Shown here: one piece after another, positions 7,899 through 15,110 of the stretch | Numbering within the stretch: position 1 is the first letter of the stretch | How the letters are laid out: every line of letters begins with the position of its first letter | DNA from: Nitrososphaerota archaeon | Lineage (GTDB): Archaea > Thermoproteota > Nitrososphaeria > Nitrososphaerales > Nitrosopumilaceae | Direction: 5' to 3' | Length of the DNA: 16,147 bases | Assembly (NCBI GenBank): GCA_028867235.1 | Contig: JAGWGS010000010.1 | Location: 1 to 16,147, forward strand | Program-made: the position numbers and the translations under genes | The notes under the pieces: generated by a model | The model's database searches: none | Told to the model about the DNA's origin: nothing | What the model saw: only the letters and a program-made list of their open reading frames with translations

Positions 7899-9422
7899 TT
7901 ATTGTGGTTCTATTGTAGCAGGTGGCTTGCTTGAAATTACATAGCTGACCCAGGCTACATCTTCTACCTCATTTGTAATCCTGTTGCTTATCCTCTCTAA
8001 AATTTCGGAAGGAAGCCTTGTCCAGTCTGCAGTCATGGCATCAATTGAATCCACTACTCTTACAAGTACAACATGTCCGTATTTTCTCTCATCTCCTACT
8101 ACCCCTACTGCTCTGTCATCACCAACTGCAGCATATGCTTGCCATACTTTGTCATACCAACCTGATGCGGCAAGTTCACTTTCTACAATCTTGCTTGCCT
8201 GTTTTGCAATTTGGAGCTTCTCTGGAGTAAGTTCACCCATCACTCTTACTGCAAGTCCAGGTCCTGGGAATGGATGACGATATAGTAGCTTGTCTGGCAC
8301 TCCCAATATCTTGCCTACTCTTCTTACCTCGTCCTTGTAGAGAAATCTGAGTGGTTCTAGAACCTGTAGGCGTAGCCATGACGGAAGTCCACCTACATTA
8401 TGATGAGTCTTTATTACTGCTGCAGGGCCTTTTGATACGCCGCTTTCTATTACATCTGGATACAAAGTTCCCTGGGCAAGCCACTTGAAAGGACCATTTT
8501 TTTCCGCAAATTCTGTAAATACCTTGACAAATTCTTCTCCTACAATCTTTCGTTTTTGTTCAGGATCAGTTATTCCCTTTAATCTTGAAAGAAACCTGTC
8601 TTTTGCATTTATCATGGTAAAGTTCATTCCAAAATTGTTCTCAAACATGTTATTTACCTCTGTTTCTTCATCAAGTCGCAAAAGCCCATTATCTACAAAG
8701 ACACACTTGAGCCTCTCCCCGATTGCCTTTTGAATTAGTACTGCAGCTACTGTGGAATCAACACCTCCGCTTATACCGCACAAAACATTACCATCAATTT
8801 TTGAGATCTCAGATACTGTATTTTCTATAAAATTCTCTAATGTCCAGTCCTGTTTTGCTTTGCATATGTTTAATACAAAATTTTTGAGTACCTGGACTCC
8901 ATTTTCTGTATGTATTACCTCTGGATGAAATTGTATTCCATATACCATTTTTTGCTTGTTTGCAATTGCAGCTGCAAAAGAATTCTCAGTATGTCCTATG
9001 ACATTAAATCCTTCAGGTAGGCTTTCTGCTGCATCACCATGACTCATCCATGCTCTTGTAGATTTACCCATTCCTGAAAGCAAGTCAGAGTCATTGTCTA
9101 TGCTTAGCACTGATGAGCCATATTCCTTGTGTGCTCGCCTTACTTTTCCACCAAACTTGTTTACAATCAGCTGATGACCATAACATATACCAAGCACTGG
9201 AAGGCCTATCTCAAATATACCGCTTGATGGTTGTGGTGAATCTTTGTTGTACACGCTTGCAGGACCTCCGCTAAAGACGATTCCTGCTGGATTCATCTTT
9301 TTTAATTCTTCAAGTGATATGTCATATGGAACAAGTTCTGAATAAACTGAAAATTCCCTGATTCTCCTACAAATCAGATGGCTATATTGCGAACCAAAAT
9401 CTAGAACAATAATTTTATCCAT
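7899..9422 (-). CDS. guaA: GMP synthase (glutamine-hydrolysing), single-chain
   Basis: Converts XMP to GMP using ATP and glutamine, the last step of GMP synthesis. It is a single 507-residue chain with an N-terminal glutamine amidotransferase domain (catalytic C80 in GICYGHQ, H166 and E168 in FHPEV), a PP-loop ATP pyrophosphatase domain (SGGVDS at 218-223) and the C-terminal dimerisation domain (HPFPGPGLAVR). Many euryarchaea split these activities over two proteins; here they are fused as in bacteria. The start at ATG 9422 gives MDKIIVLDFGSQYSHLI, the normal N-terminus; a TTG at 9446 would add eight residues overlapping the upstream gene and was rejected. The upstream gene stops 4 nt before this ATG, so they form an operon. 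GTGAT sits 4 nt before the ATG, a possible but closely spaced ribosome-binding site. The GuaB-like gene lies 2.3 kb away. Confidence 0.96.
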   Translation of the reverse strand: MDKIIVLDFGSQYSHLICRRIREFSVYSELVPYDISLEELKKMNPAGIVFSGGPASVYNKDSPQPSSGIFEIGLPVLGICYGHQLIVNKFGGKVRRAHKEYGSSVLSIDNDSDLLSGMGKSTRAWMSHGDAAESLPEGFNVIGHTENSFAAAIANKQKMVYGIQFHPEVIHTENGVQVLKNFVLNICKAKQDWTLENFIENTVSEISKIDGNVLCGISGGVDSTVAAVLIQKAIGERLKCVFVDNGLLRLDEETEVNNMFENNFGMNFTMINAKDRFLSRLKGITDPEQKRKIVGEEFVKVFTEFAEKNGPFKWLAQGTLYPDVIESGVSKGPAAVIKTHHNVGGLPSWLRLQVLEPLRFLYKDEVRRVGKILGVPDKLLYRHPFPGPGLAVRVMGELTPEKLQIAKQASKIVESELAASGWYDKVWQAYAAVGDDRAVGVVGDERKYGHVVLVRVVDSIDAMTADWTRLPSEILERISNRITNEVEDVAWVSYVISSKPPATIEPQ

Positions 9423-9426
9423 CGTA

Positions 9427-9978
9427 TCACTTTTGAGAATTCTCAAGCATTCTGGAAAATGACCATGTTACTGTATTTATTATCTCGTTGACTCTTTCCT
9501 TTTGCCTATAATTTTTGATGAGTATCTCCCTTATTTTGCCACCATCCTTGTTTACAAGACATGATATCATGGTGTTTTGTGGAATTTTGCCGTTTTGGGC
9601 ATCAAGTCTATCTTGATTTTCCATGCCTCCTATGATTCTTCCAAGAAAGAATGATTTGAAGGGATTTGTCTCCACGTCTAATGTTACATCTTCTGATGGA
9701 ATGATTACCATTTCATCTGACGTTACATGTGCATTTGCCACGATTCTGTCTTGGGACTTGATTGGAATTACCGAAGATTCTTGTTTTGATTGTGCAGCTG
9801 GTTTGTTTGATGATGATACCAACGAAGATGCCTTGCTAAAGCTTGATTGTTTTACAATGGAGTCAAGAATTCTGATATTTTGTCTAAACTTGTCTATCTC
9901 TTTTTCTCTTTTTTCAATCTCTTCTGAGCACCACTCTCTTAGCTCTAAAATGTCACGAAGATGTTCTTCAGAATCCAT
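9427..9978 (-). CDS. Unknown protein with N-terminal coiled coil, upstream of guaA
   Basis: 183-residue soluble protein that I do not recognise. Residues 2-35 are charged and heptad-like (EELREWCSEEIEKREKEI style), suggesting a short coiled coil. A low-complexity Ser/Lys/Gln-rich linker follows (about 40-75), then a compact C-terminal part (about 80-183) with a hydrophobic-charged mix including KSFFLGRIIGGM and ending in a helix-rich segment. No signal peptide, membrane span, zinc site or catalytic motif is evident. The start is ATG 9978: a TATA-like TTTATTA on the minus strand (10001-10007) is centred 26 nt upstream, giving a leaderless message, and an in-frame TTG at 10035 would add an unlikely hydrophobic leader. 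It is the first gene of an operon with guaA, but a link to GMP synthesis is only suggested by position. Confidence 0.7.
   Translation of the reverse strand: MDSEEHLRDILELREWCSEEIEKREKEIDKFRQNIRILDSIVKQSSFSKASSLVSSSNKPAAQSKQESSVIPIKSQDRIVANAHVTSDEMVIIPSEDVTLDVETNPFKSFFLGRIIGGMENQDRLDAQNGKIPQNTMISCLVNKDGGKIREILIKNYRQKERVNEIINTVTWSFSRMLENSQK
9433..9446. repeat. 14-bp perfect palindrome just upstream of guaA
   Basis: TTGAGAATTCTCAA reads the same on both strands. It covers the last codons of the unknown coiled-coil gene and ends 11 bp before the guaA ATG at 9422. It could act as a protein-binding site or form a short RNA hairpin at the gene junction. About one such perfect 14-mer is expected by chance in a window this size, so function is uncertain. 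Confidence 0.35.
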
Positions 9979-10000
9979 GTTTTTTCTATTGTAAAATGGA

Positions 10001-10007
10001 TAATAAA
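10001..10007 (-). promoter_or_regulatory. TATA-like box for the coiled-coil protein-guaA operon
   Basis: Minus-strand TTTATTA is centred about 26 nt before the ATG at 9978, the spacing expected for a leaderless archaeal transcript. The rest of the 115-nt gap between this gene and the end of mptE (9979-10093) is AT-rich, and I see no other element in it. Confidence 0.5.
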
Positions 10008-10093
10008 TATTAAAACAAGCTGAAAATTGGTTCAAGCATTGTTCTTGATTAATGGTTATTCTTAATTAGAAATTAGTAAGGAATTTCATTTTT

Positions 10094-10828
10094 TTATGAT
10101 ATAATTCTTCGAAGGTCAGAAATTCTCATATTTTCAAATCCCCTGATTGGGTATGTTGTGGTATACAATTTTGCACCGGTATCTGAGGCAAGCCACTCCA
10201 ATAGGGATTTTGCTTTTTCAAGCTTTCTTATCTTTATAGACTTGTCTGGAATAACTTGCTTTGAGTATCTTCCTATCTTGGTTCCAAAATCCATCCCAAT
10301 TAGAATAATTTTTTTTGCACCAAAATGTTCTGCAAGAAAAACACATCTGTCTCCATCAGTAAAACCTCCAAAATTCTTTATCTTTCCAATTTGTTTGTCT
10401 TCTGTAGTTCCAATACAATTCTGAAACAATGTAGAATATGGAAGCCTTGTTATGTTGTCTCCATGTGCATGTACTACCATGATTGATCCTAGATCTGAAG
10501 ATTTCCTAAGAGAATCAATGTCCCCATCAAGATCAGTTACTATGATGTCTGGAACTATGTCATGCTCAAGTAATGCCTGAGCAGAACCGTCTGCAACAAT
10601 CTTTGTTATATTTTTGAATTTTTTGATATATGGTATAGCAGAATCAAGAGATGGTCCTGCACCTATGACAAAAACCGCCTTGCCATTGATCTTTTTTCTA
10701 ATAATATCTGGCTGAAGTTTCTTCTCAAGCAACCAGTCAAGTACATTGGCAGCTTGTATTTCTTTTATCCTGTCATAATGAAATTCTTTTAAAATTTCTA
10801 AATACTTTTCATGCCATCCCTTAATCAT
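10094..10828 (-). CDS. mptE: 6-hydroxymethyl-7,8-dihydropterin pyrophosphokinase, archaeal MptE type
   Basis: Archaeal enzyme (COG1634, related to MJ1634) that transfers pyrophosphate from ATP to 6-hydroxymethyl-dihydropterin, replacing bacterial FolK. It supplies the activated pterin for tetrahydrofolate or tetrahydromethanopterin synthesis. The 244-residue protein has the family motifs GAGPSL (56-61), DGSAQAL (80-86), DLDGD (99-103), HAHGDN (120-125), GGFTDGDR (154-161) and GMDFG (178-182); the acidic clusters probably bind metal and nucleotide. The start at ATG 10828 gives MIKGWHEKYLEIL and fits a minus-strand TATA-like box centred 27 nt upstream. Longer starts at 10855 (ATG) and 10930 (GTG) would run into the divergent neighbour. 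That neighbour, on the other strand, is the next enzyme of the pathway, which strengthens the assignment. Confidence 0.88.
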   Translation of the reverse strand: MIKGWHEKYLEILKEFHYDRIKEIQAANVLDWLLEKKLQPDIIRKKINGKAVFVIGAGPSLDSAIPYIKKFKNITKIVADGSAQALLEHDIVPDIIVTDLDGDIDSLRKSSDLGSIMVVHAHGDNITRLPYSTLFQNCIGTTEDKQIGKIKNFGGFTDGDRCVFLAEHFGAKKIILIGMDFGTKIGRYSKQVIPDKSIKIRKLEKAKSLLEWLASDTGAKLYTTTYPIRGFENMRISDLRRIIS

Positions 10829-10831
10829 AAG

Positions 10832-10858
10832 TCTAAATGATCCTGGGTTAATCATAAA
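10832..10858. promoter_or_regulatory. Interlocked divergent promoters of mptE and the dihydropteroate synthase
   Basis: Plus strand: TCTAAAT (10832-10838) is centred 27-28 nt before the ATG at 10863. Minus strand: TTTATG (plus-strand 10853-10858) is centred 27 nt before the mptE ATG at 10828. Each TATA-like box lies between the two start codons, which are only 34 bp apart, and close to the other gene's transcription start. The two transcription complexes would cover the same DNA. Motifs and spacing are seen; activity and exclusion are inferred. Confidence 0.5.
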
Positions 10859-10862
10859 CCAT

Positions 10863-11729
10863 ATGCATAATCTTGCCGGTGTCAAAGTAGGAGGATCTAA
10901 TCCTGTAAGGATAATGGGTATTATCAACACCAGTCCAGAGTCATTTTATAAAAAATCAATATTTACAGAAAAACGAATTATTTCAAAAACTGCCAAATCA
11001 ATGGAAGAAGATGGTGCAGATTTTATCGATGTTGGAGGCATGTCCACTGCACCATATATCAAGACCCTAATCTCAGAGGAAAAAGAGATTGGTAGAGTCA
11101 CAAATGCAATTGAAGCAATACAAAAGGTTTCACGATTGCCACTCTCAATTGATACCTGCAGAGCGGCTGTAGCAAAAGCTGCACTTGACCTAGGTGTTGA
11201 GATAGTAAATGACGTCTCTGGACTGAAGTATGATAAAAAAATGATTCATGTGTTAGAAGAATATGCTCCATCTGTAATTTTATGTGCGTTTGGAGAACAA
11301 CCCATCAGGGGAAATCATGTCATCCAGACAAAAAAGCTGATTGATCAAAGTGTCAAAATGGCATTAAGGTCTGGGGTTTCAAAAAGAAATATTGTGGTAG
11401 ATCCTGCAATTGGATTTTTTAGAAAAAAGGCACAAGGTGTATTGTTTACAAAGATAAGTTCTGATTGGTTACAAAGAGATCTTGTAGTTTTAAACAATTT
11501 GAGTATCATCAAAGGAAAATATCCAATTCTTGTATCTGTCTCACGTAAATCCTTTCTGGGAAATCTTCTGAGTGAATCTGATCCACAGAAGCGACTCTAT
11601 GGTTCCTTGGCAGCAGAAACTTTTGTTGTTTTGCGTGGCGCTGATATAATACGCACCCATAATGTCAAGGCTACATTTGATGCAACAAAGATCGCATCAA
11701 ATCTAAAAAATATCAAGAAAGGCTTATAA
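10863..11729 (+). CDS. folP: Dihydropteroate synthase-family protein
   Basis: Condenses 6-hydroxymethyl-dihydropterin pyrophosphate (the MptE product) with an aminobenzoate-type substrate. The 288-residue TIM barrel shows the conserved strand ends: MGIINTSPESF (18-28, N22), DVGGMSTAP (56-64), SIDTCRA (95-101), NDVSG (116-120), DPAIGF (180-185), SVSRKSFLG (225-233, K229) and IRTHNVK (263-269, R264 and H266). Pterin and pyrophosphate residues are kept, but loop 2, usually ESTRPG, reads MSTAPY, so the acceptor site differs. In archaea the acceptor may be a ribofuranosyl-aminobenzene phosphate-type compound, in place of plain p-aminobenzoate, leading to a methanopterin-like cofactor; this is inference. 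The ATG at 10863 fits a leaderless start. guaB begins 30 nt after its stop and may be co-transcribed. Confidence 0.85.
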   Translation: MHNLAGVKVGGSNPVRIMGIINTSPESFYKKSIFTEKRIISKTAKSMEEDGADFIDVGGMSTAPYIKTLISEEKEIGRVTNAIEAIQKVSRLPLSIDTCRAAVAKAALDLGVEIVNDVSGLKYDKKMIHVLEEYAPSVILCAFGEQPIRGNHVIQTKKLIDQSVKMALRSGVSKRNIVVDPAIGFFRKKAQGVLFTKISSDWLQRDLVVLNNLSIIKGKYPILVSVSRKSFLGNLLSESDPQKRLYGSLAAETFVVLRGADIIRTHNVKATFDATKIASNLKNIKKGL

Positions 11730-11759
11730 CAGATTTTCATACAACTCAAGAAGGTTTCA

Positions 11760-13199
11760 TTGGAAATAAGGGAAGGATTGACATTTGATGATGTGCTCCT
11801 TGTTCCCAAACGTTCATCCATTGTTACAAGATCTCAAACAAATTTACAAACAAAACTTTCAAAAAATATCTCACTTAACATACCTATCATAAGTGCTAAC
11901 ATGGATACAGTTACCGAGTCTGCTATGGCAGTGGCAATAGCAAGAGAAGGAGGAATAGGTATCATACATAGATTTCTTACTATATCTGAACAGGTAGCTG
12001 AAGTTCTCAAGACAAAGCGTTCAGGCAGCATATTGATAGAAAATCCATATACAATCAAACCGGAGCAAACTGTCCGTGATGCAATAGAATCAATGAGAGA
12101 AAAAGGTGCCTCAGGACTCCTTGTTACTGATGATCAGGGAAAACTTGTTGGAATATTGACAAGACGAGACATTGTTATGCTTGAAGCAAAAGATGAAACT
12201 AAAAAGGTTACAGAAGTCATGACAAACGATGTCATTACGGCAAAATTTGGAATAGATGTTGTTTCTGCAAAAGACATTCTAAGAGAGAATTGCATTGAGA
12301 AGCTTCCACTTCTTGACGAAAAAGGACATGTCAAGGGCTTGATAACAAGCAAAGATATCATAAATGCAGGAAATTATCCCCAGGCATCAAAGGACAAGAA
12401 AGGCAGACCTCTTGTTGGAGCTGCAGTTGGAGTAAAGGGGGATTTCATGGAAAGAACAGAGGCTCTACTTGACGCAGGAGCAGATGCCATAGTTGTAGAT
12501 ATAGCACATGGTCATAGTGAAAATGCCATCAATACAGTTCGATTGATAAAAAAAGCATTTCCAAATTGTGAATTGATTGCAGGAAATGTAGCTACTGCAC
12601 AAGGTACGGAGGATCTCATCCAGGCTGGTGTTGATGCAGTAAAGGTAGGTGTAGGTTCTGGTTCCATCTGTATCACTAGAGTTATCACAGGCTCTGGAGT
12701 GCCACAACTAACTGCTGTTATGGATTGTGCCCAGGTTGGTAAAAAATATGGTATCCCGATAATATCTGACGGGGGTGTGCGAACATCAGGTGATGCAACA
12801 AAGGCGCTTGCTGCAGGAGCATCTACTGTAATGGTTGGTAGTTTACTTGGTGGGACTGATGAAAGTCCAGGTTCATTTATGATGAAAAATGGTAAAAGAT
12901 ACAAAATTTACAGAGGAATGGCGTCATTTTATGCTGCATTGGGAAGAAAATCCAAGGAGACCACCAATGCTTCAATGGTGGAAGATCTTAATGATTATGT
13001 GGCAGAAGGAGTTGAAGCAATGGTTCCATACAAGGGAAGTGTAACTGATATCATTAAACAACTAACAGGAGGAATTCGTTCAGGCCTTAGCTATTGCGGT
13101 GCAAATACAATTCCACAAATGCAACAGAATGCAGAATTTATAAAAATGTCAACAGCAGGATATGCAGAAAGTCAACCACATGATGTGGAATTGATGTAA
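11760..13199 (+). CDS. guaB: IMP dehydrogenase-like protein with CBS domains, atypical flap
   Basis: Predicted to oxidise IMP to XMP with NAD+, the step before GuaA. The 479-residue protein has the N-terminal GLTFDDVLLVPKRS, a pair of CBS domains (about 92-205) that in the family bind purine nucleotides for regulation, and the catalytic barrel: GAAVGV (220-225), AGNVAT (274-279), the active-site Cys loop GSGSICITR (299-307, C304), SDGGVRTSGD (336-345), GSLLGGTDESPG (360-371) and VPYKGSV (422-428). The mobile flap (about 390-415) lacks the Arg-Tyr pair found in the SSDRYF-type motif of known IMP dehydrogenases. A GMP reductase-like role is therefore an alternative. The start is TTG at 11760, preceded by GAAGGT at 11750-11755, a fair ribosome-binding site, and it gives the standard N-terminus MEIREGLTFDD. 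It follows the dihydropteroate synthase by 30 nt. Confidence 0.87.
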   Translation: MEIREGLTFDDVLLVPKRSSIVTRSQTNLQTKLSKNISLNIPIISANMDTVTESAMAVAIAREGGIGIIHRFLTISEQVAEVLKTKRSGSILIENPYTIKPEQTVRDAIESMREKGASGLLVTDDQGKLVGILTRRDIVMLEAKDETKKVTEVMTNDVITAKFGIDVVSAKDILRENCIEKLPLLDEKGHVKGLITSKDIINAGNYPQASKDKKGRPLVGAAVGVKGDFMERTEALLDAGADAIVVDIAHGHSENAINTVRLIKKAFPNCELIAGNVATAQGTEDLIQAGVDAVKVGVGSGSICITRVITGSGVPQLTAVMDCAQVGKKYGIPIISDGGVRTSGDATKALAAGASTVMVGSLLGGTDESPGSFMMKNGKRYKIYRGMASFYAALGRKSKETTNASMVEDLNDYVAEGVEAMVPYKGSVTDIIKQLTGGIRSGLSYCGANTIPQMQQNAEFIKMSTAGYAESQPHDVELM

Positions 13200-13204
13200 T
13201 TTAC

Positions 13205-13211
13205 TTTAAAT
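13205..13211 (+). promoter_or_regulatory. TATA-like box of the small membrane protein gene
   Basis: TTTAAAT begins 6 nt after the guaB stop and is centred 28 nt before the ATG at 13236, fitting a leaderless transcript. The spacer ends in six T residues (13227-13232), which could also serve to end guaB transcripts. Confidence 0.5.
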
Positions 13212-13226
13212 AATATCAAGAATTAA

Positions 13227-13232
13227 TTTTTT
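13227..13232 (+). terminator. T tract, possible guaB terminator
   Basis: Six T residues lie 28 nt after the guaB stop and just before the start codon of the next gene. Archaeal polymerase can stop at such tracts. It lies inside the next gene's promoter region, so the two signals are packed together. Confidence 0.3.
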
Positions 13233-13235
13233 ACA

Positions 13236-13700
13236 ATGCTGACAAAAAAATCCATTGCTGGAATTGCAATTGGTTCAGTTGCAATAGTTCTGGGAACATT
13301 TTTCCTTCTACAAACCATATCAAGTAATGTACATGATGTTAGTGATACAGTAGATATTGGAAAAAGTGATGTATTTGCATTTGATGCAGAAAAACATTAT
13401 CATGAGTATCTCAATGTTACAGGCAGTTCATTTCACGTATTGATGAAGACTCCTGGAGATGGACTTCAGATTGACAAAGACTTTCAAAAGGAGATAAGTT
13501 TTGACTGGTACAGCCTTGTAAGCGGAAGACACTTTATCAATGTGACAAACACTGGAGGCTCCACACTTCATGTAGTTGGTAAGCTAGAGGCAGTGACAAA
13601 TCCTATAATATTTACGTCTCACCTCCTAGTCATATCATCTGGAGTTCTAATAATTGGAATTAGCGCTGCATTTTCAATACGAAGGCCAAAAGGATTCTAA
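13236..13700 (+). CDS. Small two-span membrane protein of unknown function
   Basis: 154 residues, not recognised. A positively charged N-terminus (MLTKKS) leads into a hydrophobic span at about 6-28. A polar, Asp/His-containing region of about 95 residues follows, probably outside the membrane and beta-rich, with two N-glycosylation sequons (N60-V-T, N102-V-T). A second span lies at about 124-147, and the protein ends in the basic tail RRPKGF, expected in the cytoplasm. No cysteine pair, enzyme motif or repeat is visible. The ATG is supported by a TATA-like box 28 nt upstream. The last four bases overlap the end of pheA on the opposite strand. Function and partners cannot be given. Confidence 0.7.
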   Translation: MLTKKSIAGIAIGSVAIVLGTFFLLQTISSNVHDVSDTVDIGKSDVFAFDAEKHYHEYLNVTGSSFHVLMKTPGDGLQIDKDFQKEISFDWYSLVSGRHFINVTNTGGSTLHVVGKLEAVTNPIIFTSHLLVISSGVLIIGISAAFSIRRPKGF

Positions 13701-14512
13701 TTTAGTTCTGCACGTGGATACGAGCCAACTATCTTCAGGAATGTAGTGTTTGCCTTTATCTTTTCTAATGTATCTTGAATATTCTTGTCATCCTGGTGGC
13801 CCTCAAAGTCTACGTAAAAATTGTACTCCCAGGGAGTGCTCTTTGTAGGGCGAGATTCAATCTTTGTCAGATTGATTTTGTTTGCATTGAATTTTTCAAG
13901 AATGCTGTACAATGCACCTGGAACATGCTTTATTGCAAAAATTATTGATGTCTTGTCTTTTGCAGTCATTTCTTTTTTCTTGTTTGCCATGACAAGAAAT
14001 CTTGTATAGTTGTTAGAGTTGTCTTCTATTCCTTCTCTTATTATTGGAACATTGTATATCTCTGCAGCCTTTCTGCTTGCAATGCACGCTATGTTGTCTT
14101 TGTTTAGCTCCAAGAGAATTTTTACACTTCCTGCAGTGTCATAAGTTGGTATGGGCTTGAGATGATTTTCTTGTATGAATTTCCTGCATTGGCCAAGTGC
14201 TTGAGGGTGCGAATATACTGTGTCAATCTTTTCAAGGCTCTGTAAACCAATTAAGCAATGTGATATTCTGTGGTATGTCTCTCCAATGGCATTGAGTTTG
14301 GTTGTAAGTAGTAAATCATAGCTCTCACCCACACTTCCCTCAAGTGAATTTTCTACAGGAAGTATAGTACAGTCTGTATCTCCGCTTTCTGTTGACCCAA
14401 GAGCATCATAAAATGTGGAATATGGAATGGTCTGAATTTGTTCTTTGAAAAACCCTGTTGCTGCTGCCTGACTATAAGCTCCTGGTTCTCCTTGAAATGC
14501 TACTTTTAACAT
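13697..14512 (-). CDS. pheA: Prephenate dehydratase with ACT domain
   Basis: Converts prephenate to phenylpyruvate in phenylalanine synthesis. The 271-residue protein is monofunctional, without a chorismate mutase domain: the catalytic part (1-about 180) has FQGEPGAYS (6-14), the ENS segment (54-56) and the catalytic TRF motif in NNYTRF (167-172). The ACT regulatory domain (about 187-268) keeps the phenylalanine-binding motifs GALYS (199-203) and IESRP (218-222), so feedback inhibition by phenylalanine is expected. The ATG lies 5 nt after the csl4 stop, so it is co-transcribed with csl4. The gene converges with the small membrane protein, and the two ends overlap by four bases. Confidence 0.95.
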   Translation of the reverse strand: MLKVAFQGEPGAYSQAAATGFFKEQIQTIPYSTFYDALGSTESGDTDCTILPVENSLEGSVGESYDLLLTTKLNAIGETYHRISHCLIGLQSLEKIDTVYSHPQALGQCRKFIQENHLKPIPTYDTAGSVKILLELNKDNIACIASRKAAEIYNVPIIREGIEDNSNNYTRFLVMANKKKEMTAKDKTSIIFAIKHVPGALYSILEKFNANKINLTKIESRPTKSTPWEYNFYVDFEGHQDDKNIQDTLEKIKANTTFLKIVGSYPRAELN

Positions 14513-14517
14513 ATTTC

Positions 14518-15078
14518 TTAGTTGGAATTGAATTTTATAAAATCGCTGTTTCCAAATCTGGTTGATAATTTTCGCTCTTCAATGTATCCACAGTCTATGC
14601 ACTTTATGTTGCTACCCATTGCTATTACCTTTGCACCACACTTGATGCATTGTGTAAATAAAACTCCTAATTCAGGTTCACTAATTGTGGCATGTATTAC
14701 TCCATTGAGTAGGCTGAGTATTTTTGCAGTCACTACGTCGCCTACTCTTACAAGGATTCTCTTCTTTGCTCCCTTGGCCTGGCATATGCATTCAAGGCCT
14801 GCATGTGTAGGCTTGCCATTTATGTACAAGATATTTATCGCAAACATGTTATTCATGAGGGCTGCAACACTGCCTGTTACCACATCTCCTGATTTGGCAA
14901 CTGCGGGCCTGTGTATTTCATTGATTCTTGCTATTCTGCTAGTCTTGTCAAATTCTGGTGTGCCTACAACCAATGATCTTATTGACTGACCATCATCAAA
15001 TGTATTCTCACCTGTTTCAAATTCTTCAATTATTGCAATTTTATCCCCTGGAAGAGCTGGTTTTTGAGACAATGCCAT
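14518..15078 (-). CDS. csl4: Exosome complex RNA-binding subunit Csl4
   Basis: Cap subunit of the archaeal RNA exosome, which degrades and tails RNA from the 3' end; Csl4 and Rrp4 sit over the pore and bind substrate RNA. The 186-residue protein has the three family parts in order: an N-terminal domain beginning with PGDKIAIIEEF (10-20), an S1-type RNA-binding domain (about 62-137) and a C-terminal zinc ribbon with C144/C147 and C160/C163. Length and layout are normal. The start at ATG 15078 gives a typical N-terminus. A TATA-like TATAAA on the minus strand (15105-15110) overlaps the stop of dph2 and would allow separate transcription, but read-through from dph2, 27 nt upstream, is also likely. 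pheA follows by 5 nt. Confidence 0.93.
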   Translation of the reverse strand: MALSQKPALPGDKIAIIEEFETGENTFDDGQSIRSLVVGTPEFDKTSRIARINEIHRPAVAKSGDVVTGSVAALMNNMFAINILYINGKPTHAGLECICQAKGAKKRILVRVGDVVTAKILSLLNGVIHATISEPELGVLFTQCIKCGAKVIAMGSNIKCIDCGYIEERKLSTRFGNSDFIKFNSN

Positions 15079-15104
15079 AACTTGAGTTTTGATGATTATA
15101 ATTG

Positions 15105-15110
15105 TTTATA
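15105..15110 (-). promoter_or_regulatory. TATA-like box for csl4, overlapping the dph2 stop
   Basis: Minus-strand TATAAA is centred about 29 nt before the csl4 ATG at 15078 and includes the dph2 stop codon (15106-15108). If active it would give csl4-pheA a leaderless transcript independent of dph2. A second AT-rich match closer to the gene (15095-15102) is too near for that role. Confidence 0.35.

Noticed and set aside
9423..9446. Extended GuaA start at TTG 9446
   Set aside because: It would overlap the preceding gene and add residues not found in the family; MDKIIVLDFGSQ from 9422 is the normal N-terminus.
10829..10930. Extended MptE start at GTG 10930 or ATG 10855
   Set aside because: The extra residues run through the divergent promoter and into the dihydropteroate synthase gene and do not resemble the family N-terminus; the TATA spacing supports 10828.
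14522..14989. 155-codon plus-strand frame opposite csl4
   Set aside because: Entirely antisense to the confidently identified Csl4 gene; no domain or start signal.
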